This document shows, piece by piece, positions 1 to 4,385 of a DNA stretch of 8,078 bases. Position 1 is the stretch's first letter; each line of letters opens with the position of its first letter. The notes under the pieces are model-generated. The model was not told the DNA's origin. It saw only the letters and a list, made by a program, of their open reading frames with translations, and made no database searches. The stretch covers positions 1 through 8,078 of the forward strand of contig DSAR01000508.1 of assembly GCA_011046405.1 (NCBI GenBank). Reading direction: 5' to 3'. This stretch comes from Chloroflexota bacterium (lineage in GTDB: Bacteria > Chloroflexota > Anaerolineae > B4-G1). The position numbers and the translations under genes were made by a program.

Positions 1-166
1 CATTGGTCGTGCGTCGGCCGACATTGGTCGTGCGTCGGCCGACATTGGTCGTGCGTCGGCCGACATTGGTCGTGCGTCGGCCGACATTGGTCGTGCGTCG
101 GCCAGCATTGGTCGTGCGTCGGCCAGCATTGGTCGTACATCGGCCGACATTGGTCGTACGTCGGCG
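1..166. repeat. 21-bp tandem repeat (7 full copies plus one partial), in-frame heptapeptide array
   Basis: Seven full 21-bp units start at 1, 22, 43, 64, 85, 106 and 127, followed by a diverged partial copy from 148 to about 166. Units 1-4 are identical. Units 5 and 6 differ at the last positions (GCCAGC instead of GCCGAC), and units 7 and 8 carry GTACATC or GTACGTC changes. The array therefore decays toward the right and probably continues left of the window. In the reading frame of the DUF4159 gene it encodes IGRASAD/IGRASAS/IGRTSAD heptads. The unit length is a multiple of three and contains no stop in any of the six frames, so copy-number changes keep the frame. At each of the unit 1-2, 2-3, 3-4 and 4-5 junctions lies the 10-bp palindrome GTCGGCCGAC, for example at 13-22. 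Confidence 0.95.
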
Positions 167-1012
167 TCCGGGGAAGACGCTGGCCCTGAAAGCCCTCGTT
201 ACATCCACACCGAGTTCGGGATTGAGGTGCAGACGCAACGTTCGGCGTCAGGAGACGTCGAGTTGGCGCGCATCCGGCGGCAGGAGCGGGATTCCCTCAT
301 CTTCGACGCCCAGGATGCCGCCCACCCCGGCGCGAACGAGATCGACCTGCGCTTCCGCCGGGAGATCGGCGCTGCACGGCGGGAGGCTCTGGTCATGGCG
401 GTCTGTTACGTGGGCGGCGGGATGAAGAGCGCCCGGCACAGCGAGGGCGCCAACTACATGGCCCGCGCCTTCGGCCGCCGCCCCGGGCCCGACGGCGTCC
501 ACCAACTGCACGTCGACCACGACGTCCCCATCGCGCCGGGACTAGAGGTCTACACGCTGGTCTACCTGGTGGGTCAGGGCTCGTTCCAGATGGGCAAGGA
601 GGAGATGGAGGCCCTGTACGCCTATATGGAACGCGGGGGGACCCTGTTCATCGAAAGCTGCCGCCACGAGACAAATGGAGGCGCGCAATCCAGCGAGCCC
701 CAATCCGACACCGCCTTCTACAGCCTGCTGTCCGACCTGGGCGTGGAACTCAGCGAACTGCGCTCCGACCACCGCCTGTTGCGGGAACCGTTCCTCTTCG
801 CCGCCCCGCCGCCCGGATTCGAGACACAAGGCTCCCCGCGCGTGGTGATCAGCGACGCGGTGATCTTCAGCACCCACGATTACGGCTGCCTGTGGCAGGG
901 CGAGCGGCGCGGCGGATCGGCGTCGCGGGAGGAGATTCGCTCGGCGATGGAATGGGGCAGCAACGTCGTCGCCTACGCCCTGGCCCGACACAAGCGAATC
1001 CAGGGGGGATAA
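2..1012 (+). CDS. DUF4159-domain protein with N-terminal heptapeptide repeats (5' partial)
   Basis: The frame is open from the first base to the TAA at 1010-1012. The first in-frame start-type codon is GTG at 227, but the frame stays open through the repeat array and no start fits, so the gene most likely begins before the window. Order: IGRASAD-type repeats (codons 1-55), a short linker, then a DUF4159-like domain at about nt 392-994. Supporting motifs are ALVMAVCYVGGG near the domain start, YLVGQGSF followed by EEMEALYAYMERGGTLFIES (about nt 563-658), DHRLLREPF (nt 767-793), VIFSTHDYGCLWQG and GSNVVAYAL near the end. The YxxGxGxF...L..YxxxGGxLFI pattern is typical of DUF4159, a glutamine-amidotransferase-like fold of unknown activity often found near MoxR/VWA genes. 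No signal peptide can be judged because the N-terminus is missing. It lies 3 bp upstream of a methyltransferase gene, which implies one transcript. The family call is good; the biochemical role is unknown. Confidence 0.85.
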   Translation: MGRASADIGRASADIGRASADIGRASADIGRASASIGRASASIGRTSADIGRTSASGEDAGPESPRYIHTEFGIEVQTQRSASGDVELARIRRQERDSLIFDAQDAAHPGANEIDLRFRREIGAARREALVMAVCYVGGGMKSARHSEGANYMARAFGRRPGPDGVHQLHVDHDVPIAPGLEVYTLVYLVGQGSFQMGKEEMEALYAYMERGGTLFIESCRHETNGGAQSSEPQSDTAFYSLLSDLGVELSELRSDHRLLREPFLFAAPPPGFETQGSPRVVISDAVIFSTHDYGCLWQGERRGGSASREEIRSAMEWGSNVVAYALARHKRIQGG

Positions 1013-1015
1013 CCG
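1002..1015 (+). promoter_or_regulatory. Ribosome binding site of the methyltransferase gene, inside the DUF4159 stop region
   Basis: The purine run AGGGGGG (1002-1008) lies 7 bases before ATG 1016 and overlaps the final codons of the upstream gene. This supports translational coupling and the choice of ATG 1016. Confidence 0.6.
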
Positions 1016-2731
1016 ATGGCGCCGAGCGAGGAGACCGCGTCTGGAACGAACTGCGAAACCAGCTATGACCAGGTCCCCTACCCCAACCTCTCCTACGCCC
1101 AGACCCATCCCGATCGCCTGGCGACGGTGGCGACGATCCTGGGGATGGATCCGCCGCCGGTGACCGAATGCCGCGTGCTCGAATTAGGTTGCGCCAGCGG
1201 CGGCAACCTGATCCCCATGGCCTACGGCCTGCCCGGTAGCGAGTTCGTAGGCCTCGACCTGGCCGCCCGCCAGATCGCCCAGGGGCAGGAGATGATCGAC
1301 GCGCTGGGACTGACCAACGTCACGCTCCGCCACATGGACATCCTCGACGTCGCGCCGCCTCCGGTCGCCGGCAGCCTGGGCCAATTCGACTACGTCATCG
1401 CCCACGGCGTCTATTCCTGGGTGCCTGCAGCGGTGCGCGACAAGCTACTGGCGATATGCCGGGAGAACCTGAACCCCAACGGCGTGGCCTACGTGAGTTA
1501 CAACACCTACCCCGGCTGGCACATGCTCAACATCGTCCGTGACATGATGCGCTACCACACCCGCGATGTGGAAGATCCCCACGCGCGGGCGGCCCAGGCG
1601 CGGGACCTGCTGGATTTCCTGGTCCAGGCGACCTCCGGCACAGATGGCGCTGGGGGGAGCGTCGCTGTGAGCGCTTATGCCAGTTTCATCCAGATGTACG
1701 CCCAATTCCTATCGGGGGAGCTGGAGGGCCGACGGCGGCCCAAGATCGACGCGCTGCTGCTCCACGACGAGTTGGAGACCCACAACGAACCGATCTACTT
1801 CCACCAGTTTGCCCGACAGGCGGCGGCGCACGGCCTCCAATACCTGGCCGAGGCGGAATTTCACAGCATAGTCGACAGCAACTTCCCGCCGCAAGTATCG
1901 GAGCGCCTGTGCGAGATGGCCCGCGACGTCGTCGAGCTGGAGCAGTATATGGACTTCCTGCGCAACCGGTCCCTGCGCCAGACGCTGCTCTGTCACGCGG
2001 ACGTGTCCTTCAACCGCAAGATCAAGCCGGATCGGTTGCAGCGGCTCTACGTAGCCTCGCAGGCCAGGCCGGCGCCCGTCGTGGATGGAACGGCGAATCC
2101 CCCCGACGGCGTCGTCGGTGTCGTCAAATTCGAGGGATCGGACGGGGCGGCTATCTCCACCGACCACCCGATCACCAAGGCCGCGATGGGCTACCTGTAC
2201 GACATCTGGCCCCAGGCGCTTCCCTTCGAGCAGGTCCTGGCCGAAGCCTACGCCCGCCTGGCGAAACAGGGCGAGACCAGCAGCCCGACAAGCAACGAGC
2301 ACACGGAAAATACCGACTCGCTCGACGCCCAGATTTTGAGCGCCAATCTGCTGAAGGCCTACAGTTACAGCGGCGCCCTGGTCCGGCTCCACACCTACGC
2401 CCCGCCGCTGACGCTGACCGTCGGCGAGCGCCCCCAGGCCAGCCCCCTGGCCCGCCTCCAGGCCCAGGACAGCCACATCGTCACCAACCTGCGCCACGAG
2501 CGGGTGGCGCTGGACGCGTTCAACCGCTACCTGCTGCTTCGCCTGGACGGCCAACACGACCGGGAGGCGCTCCTGCAGGCGTTCCTCGACGGGCCGGTGG
2601 CAGACGGCGTACTGAAAATCCAGCAGGAGGGCCAGCCGGTCGAATCCCCCCGGGAAGTGCGACGGCTCCTGGCCGAGGCCCTGGAACGAAACATCCACGG
2701 CCTGGCGCGCACAGCCCTGTTGATTGAATGA
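1016..2731 (+). CDS. Class I SAM-dependent methyltransferase with methyltransferase-regulatory domain
   Basis: This 571-residue protein has no signal peptide and should be cytoplasmic. The SAM-binding Rossmann fold is at about residues 20-185: an N-terminal YDQVPYPNLSYAQTHPDRL segment, motif I VLELGCASGGNL (54-65), the acidic ribose-binding GLDLAARQI (79-87, D81), HMDIL (107-110, a likely adenine-side Asp), FDYVIAHGVYSWVP (124-137), and NPNGVAYVSYNTYPGW (153-168). Residues about 215-350 match my knowledge of the methyltransferase regulatory domain (MethyTransf_Reg type), including HDELETHNEPIYFHQF (250-265) and LQYLAEAEFHSI (274-285). Residues 380-570 look like paired winged-helix/PqqD-like segments (HPITKAAMGYL; NLRHERVALDAFNRYLLLRLDG). 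Total length is similar to or slightly longer than family members of about 500-550 residues. The substrate is unknown. A peptide or protein target is sometimes suspected for this family, but nothing here shows it. It sits 3 bp after the DUF4159 gene with a strong Shine-Dalgarno sequence. Confidence 0.9.
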   Translation: MAPSEETASGTNCETSYDQVPYPNLSYAQTHPDRLATVATILGMDPPPVTECRVLELGCASGGNLIPMAYGLPGSEFVGLDLAARQIAQGQEMIDALGLTNVTLRHMDILDVAPPPVAGSLGQFDYVIAHGVYSWVPAAVRDKLLAICRENLNPNGVAYVSYNTYPGWHMLNIVRDMMRYHTRDVEDPHARAAQARDLLDFLVQATSGTDGAGGSVAVSAYASFIQMYAQFLSGELEGRRRPKIDALLLHDELETHNEPIYFHQFARQAAAHGLQYLAEAEFHSIVDSNFPPQVSERLCEMARDVVELEQYMDFLRNRSLRQTLLCHADVSFNRKIKPDRLQRLYVASQARPAPVVDGTANPPDGVVGVVKFEGSDGAAISTDHPITKAAMGYLYDIWPQALPFEQVLAEAYARLAKQGETSSPTSNEHTENTDSLDAQILSANLLKAYSYSGALVRLHTYAPPLTLTVGERPQASPLARLQAQDSHIVTNLRHERVALDAFNRYLLLRLDGQHDREALLQAFLDGPVADGVLKIQQEGQPVESPREVRRLLAEALERNIHGLARTALLIE

Positions 2732-2750
2732 GGGGCGGCCCCGTTTCTTC
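2732..2750 (+). terminator. Weak terminator-like hairpin after the methyltransferase gene
   Basis: GGGG-CGG-CCCC (2732-2742) directly follows the TGA and is followed by GTTTCTTCC. The stem is only 4 bp and the T-tract is interrupted. It is in the right place, but it may be chance in GC-rich DNA. Confidence 0.3.
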
Positions 2751-2765
2751 CTCACGCGCCGCTCA

Positions 2766-2794
2766 TTGCCAAATTCCACAAAGGCCAGTAAAAT
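2766..2794 (+). promoter_or_regulatory. Sigma-70-type promoter of the MntA/HepT module
   Basis: TTGCCA (2766-2771; 5 of 6 against TTGACA) and TAAAAT (2789-2794; 5 of 6 against TATAAT) are separated by exactly 17 bases. Transcription would start near 2801, about 75 bases before ATG 2876. It lies at the left edge of the lower-GC island and would give the TA genes their own transcript. Confidence 0.6.
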
Positions 2795-2804
2795 GGTATC
2801 AGGC

Positions 2805-2833
2805 AACGAATGATAGTCAAGACTCAATTCGTT
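2805..2833. promoter_or_regulatory. Inverted repeat in the leader of the MntA gene, possible operator
   Basis: AACGAAT (2805-2811) and ATTCGTT (2827-2833) form 7-bp arms with a 15-bp spacer. The pair lies just downstream of the predicted transcription start. The spacing would place the half-sites about two helical turns apart, as expected for a dimeric repressor. An isolated 7-bp inverted repeat can be chance, so the assignment is tentative. Confidence 0.3.
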
Positions 2834-2875
2834 TCATTCTCCATTGGCTGTAATGATGCAAGACAGGAGACAGCG

Positions 2876-3178
2876 ATGTTGACGAAGGAAAAGATTGAAA
2901 AGATCCTACGAGAAAACTACCCCTACCTGGCATCAGAGTACGGCGTGAAGCGGATCGGACTGTTTGGCTCTTACGCAAAGGGTACACCCACCGAGACGAG
3001 TGACGTCGATCTCGTCGTGGAATTTGACCAGCACATAGGCTTTCGGTTTGCGGAGTTCGCCGAATACCTGGAGGGCCTCTTGGGTAAGCGCGTCGACGTT
3101 CTAACTCCCGCCGGTATCCAGGGGATCAGGATAGCGCAAATCGGCAGAAGCATTGAGGAGAACATCGTGTATGTCTAA
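2876..3178 (+). CDS. mntA: MntA-like minimal nucleotidyltransferase (antitoxin of HEPN/MNT type VII TA pair)
   Basis: This 100-residue protein shows the nucleotidyltransferase signature GLFGSYAKG (28-36) followed by SDVDLVVEF (42-50). D43 and D45 are the expected metal-binding aspartates, and a further Asp sits in KRVDVLT (71-77). In characterised HepT/MntA pairs this enzyme AMPylates and so silences the HEPN RNase HepT. ATG 2876 is chosen because AGGAGA (2865-2870) lies 5 bases upstream. An in-frame ATG at 2810 would add 22 residues with no family resemblance and lacks a good ribosome site. The stop overlaps the HepT start by 8 bases, the typical layout for the pair. All visible active-site residues are present, but the toxin partner is broken, so this looks like an orphaned antitoxin. 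Confidence 0.88.
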   Translation: MLTKEKIEKILRENYPYLASEYGVKRIGLFGSYAKGTPTETSDVDLVVEFDQHIGFRFAEFAEYLEGLLGKRVDVLTPAGIQGIRIAQIGRSIEENIVYV

Positions 3179-3377
3179 ACGAACGGATGATGACTTCCTG
3201 CGAGACATTAACGAAGCGGTCTGTCGAATCAGGACTTACACGGATGGTATGACGTACGATCACTTCTTGGCAGATACCAAGACTCAGGATGCCGTCGTTC
3301 GTAACCTGGAGGTGATTGGCGAGGCCACTAAAAGCCTATCGACAGAACTAAGAGAGAAATATCCCGATGTGCCTTGT
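3171..3377 (+). pseudogene. hepT: Truncated HepT-like toxin (HEPN/DUF86 family), 3' part lost
   Basis: ATG 3171 overlaps the MntA stop. Residues 1-68, ending KYPDVP at nt 3374, match the first half of HepT/DUF86 proteins, including DFLRDINEAVCRIRTYT, FLADTKTQDAVVRNLEVIGE and ATKSLSTELREKYPDVP. Full-length proteins have about 110-120 residues and continue with WRDIAGMRDRLIHHYFGVDY-like sequence, which holds the catalytic RX4-6H motif. Here resemblance stops after DVP. The frame stays open to 3671, but only as the antisense of the neighbouring antitoxin and the end of the PIN toxin gene, so that part is not a real C-terminus. With the RX4-6H motif gone, RNase toxicity should be abolished. The break lies against the 3' end of the minus-strand antitoxin, so arrival of that module or a deletion between the two modules probably caused the loss. 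Confidence 0.82.
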
Positions 3378-3386
3378 TGGTTCCGA

Positions 3387-3617
3387 TTATGCCCTGGGAC
3401 TGCGTGCCCTGCTCTCGCGAACGATGTCCACGATCTCAGCCGCGTCGACCCCCAGGTCGACCGTCTCGACGTCGAGCGGCGACCCGGTTCGGGCTTCGAC
3501 CCGCACGGTGAAGACCTGCCCGTCCTGGCGCTTGATTCGGACTTCGCCATATTTGGTCGCTTGTTCGAGGAGGGAGGCGAGATTTTGTCGCGCTTCGGAA
3601 TAGGTGTATACGATCAT
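3387..3617 (-). CDS. Phd/YefM-like antitoxin of the VapC module
   Basis: This 76-residue protein begins MIVYTYSEARQNLASLLEQA and continues to GEVRIKRQDGQVFTVRV (about residues 24-40), which is the usual Phd/YefM DNA-binding fold. A toxin-binding tail follows (SPLDVETVDLGVDAAEIVDIV, then RESRARSPRA). Its ATG overlaps the toxin TGA by four bases (ATGA, plus-strand 3614-3617), and GAGGTG lies a few bases upstream inside the toxin gene, so the two are translationally coupled. The antitoxin is the second gene, although most vapBC/phd-doc modules place it first. Relatives I recall end at about ...REGRER. The last residues, SPRA, and the stop codon may therefore be supplied by DNA at the junction with the broken HepT gene. 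It probably neutralises the PIN RNase and represses the shared promoter. Confidence 0.82.
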   Translation of the reverse strand: MIVYTYSEARQNLASLLEQATKYGEVRIKRQDGQVFTVRVEARTGSPLDVETVDLGVDAAEIVDIVRESRARSPRA

Positions 3618-4015
3618 TTATTCACCTCAATGACTCTGGCCTTCATCTGTTCTGCACACTCGATCAGGTAATTGTCCAAGGTGAGCAGGGGCGAACGATA
3701 TTTCAAAGCCGCCTGAATCAGGTAAGCATCGTAAGCATGGATGCCCAGGTCGTTGGCTATTCTGAGCACCTCATCCAACTCAACGTCGACAAAGCGGATC
3801 GGAATCTGCTGATAGACTGATAAAGCCTTGAGCGCCTGGGCCAGCGAGATGCGTTGGCGCTTGAACATTGCAGAGAGCGCGTTGCCGATTTCCCAGTGCA
3901 CGGACGGAGGAGCGATCAAATCAGCGCCCTGGGTGTGCTCAATCAGCATAGCACGTTCCGGTTCGCCAGCGATGACGGCGATGATAGCGGATGTATCAAT
4001 CACAATGTCGTTCAA
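3614..4015 (-). CDS. vapC: PIN-domain RNase toxin, VapC family
   Basis: This 133-residue protein is a full-length PIN domain. The acidic quartet is visible: D7 in VIDTSAIIAVIAGE, E42 in HWEIGNALSAMFKR, D96 in HAYDAYLIQAAL and D114 in LLTLDNYL. VapC enzymes are Mg2+-dependent RNases that usually cut tRNA or rRNA and are held inactive by the partner antitoxin, here encoded immediately downstream with a 4-base ATGA overlap. The start is TTG (plus-strand 4013-4015). An in-frame TAG lies two codons upstream, and GGGAG is about 8 bases before the TTG, so no longer start is possible. The rare start codon may keep toxin synthesis low, which would make sense when the toxin gene comes first. No damage is visible. 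The module appears functional. Confidence 0.88.
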   Translation of the reverse strand: MNDIVIDTSAIIAVIAGEPERAMLIEHTQGADLIAPPSVHWEIGNALSAMFKRQRISLAQALKALSVYQQIPIRFVDVELDEVLRIANDLGIHAYDAYLIQAALKYRSPLLTLDNYLIECAEQMKARVIEVNK

Positions 4016-4042
4016 AGATCTATTCTCCCTTTCTAACCTGAG

Positions 4043-4073
4043 TTGTACAATTGTTCAATCGTAAACATTGTAC
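4043..4073. promoter_or_regulatory. Palindromic operator-like region between the VapC toxin and the divergent small ORF
   Basis: TTGTACAATTGTTCAA (4043-4058) is a 16-bp palindrome with a single mismatched base pair. In addition GTACAAT (4045-4051) and ATTGTAC (4067-4073) form an inverted repeat with 7-bp arms and a 15-bp spacer. The region lies about 30-60 bases upstream of the TTG start of the toxin on the minus strand and also upstream of the divergent small ORF at 4129. Read on the minus strand, TTGAAC followed 17 bases later by an A-rich TAGAAA could be the promoter. Autoregulation by the Phd-like antitoxin is the natural inference. Confidence 0.5.
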
Positions 4074-4099
4074 TTGATTTTGTCGCAAATAGCAAGCGC

Positions 4100-4117
4100 T
4101 TAGATCGATTAGATCGA
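4100..4117. repeat. Direct 9-bp tandem repeat
   Basis: TTAGATCGA occurs twice in tandem (4100-4108 and 4109-4117) just before the small ORF at 4129. Together the copies contain the palindrome ATCGAT. Possible binding site or simple duplication; no further support. Confidence 0.7.
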
Positions 4118-4128
4118 AAAGAAAAACG

Positions 4129-4296
4129 ATGAATACGTCCGACTTCCCGAAAATAGACAAACGCGCTTTTGCGGTCGTGTCGCTCGACGAATCCGAGGAA
4201 AAGCAGTATTGGCACGCCAAGACGCCTCGCGAACGCCTGGAGGCGCTTGAGCTCATGAGGCAGATTATCTATGGCTACGATCCAGCTACCACCTGA
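4129..4296 (+). CDS. Small protein encoded upstream of an AbiEii-like nucleotidyltransferase, apparently shortened by a stop codon
   Basis: This 55-codon ORF encodes MNTSDFPKIDKRAFAVVSLD, then EEKQYWHAKTPRERLEALELMRQIIYGYDPATT. It resembles, from memory, a family of about 65-70-residue proteins of unknown function found directly upstream of nucleotidyltransferase genes in Chloroflexota and cyanobacteria, whose members continue after YDPATT with RLQRV-like sequence. Here TGA (4294-4296) follows YDPATT, and the same frame then reads LQRVFEVAQRE up to TAA at 4330-4332. Changing TGA to CGA would restore a 67-residue product, so the gene has probably acquired a nonsense mutation. It overlaps the start of the next gene (ATG 4271). 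The upstream sequence is A/G-rich (GAAAAGAAAA) but has no strong Shine-Dalgarno. It is divergent from the VapC module across a 113-bp intergenic region. Confidence 0.68.
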   Translation: MNTSDFPKIDKRAFAVVSLDESEEKQYWHAKTPRERLEALELMRQIIYGYDPATT

Positions 4297-4357
4297 CTTC
4301 AAAGAGTTTTTGAAGTTGCTCAACGCGAATAACGTCGAATACTTACTCGAAACCTGA
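4271..4357 (+). pseudogene. 5' fragment of an AbiEii-like nucleotidyltransferase
   Basis: ATG 4271 opens a 28-codon frame reading MATIQLPPDFKEFLKLLNAN followed by NVEYLLET and a stop. In the nucleotidyltransferases I recall after the preceding small gene, a FKEFLKLLN..VEYLLVGGYAV stretch introduces the catalytic GG/GS motif. Here resemblance ends after VEYLL (about nt 4347), just before that motif. The fragment therefore has no active site, and the rest of the gene (usually several hundred bases) is absent. The break is less than 40 bp before the FHA gene and may mark the right edge of the inserted TA island. Confidence 0.65.
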
Positions 4358-4385
4358 AACCCAAGTCCAAGGAAACCCTAAACCC

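Noticed and set aside
1..166. CRISPR array
   Set aside because: The units are directly contiguous with no unique spacers, and they lie inside a reading frame.
3..425. Alternative + strand ORF reading the repeat as VVRRPTL heptads
   Set aside because: It leaves the repeat and soon ends inside the DUF4159 gene in the wrong frame. The frame ending at 1012 carries a recognisable domain and is also open through the repeat.
2727..2767. Longer hairpin AATGAG/CTCATT around the methyltransferase stop
   Set aside because: The arms are 6 bp with a loop of about 29 bases and mismatched interior. Not convincing as a terminator beyond the small GC stem already listed.
1709..2827. 372-codon minus-strand ORF antisense to the methyltransferase
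   Set aside because: It is a GC-rich shadow: no recognisable motif, composition typical of antisense reading, and it covers a clear methyltransferase C-terminus.
3367..3402. Possible leftover of the HepT C-terminus in another frame (VGSDYALG, compare FGVDY)
   Set aside because: Only about four matching residues in a shifted frame. Too short to separate from chance.
3378..3671. In-frame continuation of HepT to a 167-residue product
   Set aside because: This part is the reverse complement of the antitoxin gene and toxin end, with no HEPN resemblance, so it is not a genuine C-terminus.
4033..4323. Minus-strand ORF of 96 codons covering the small ORF and nucleotidyltransferase fragment
   Set aside because: No family resemblance, and it opposes two + strand frames that both resemble known sequences.
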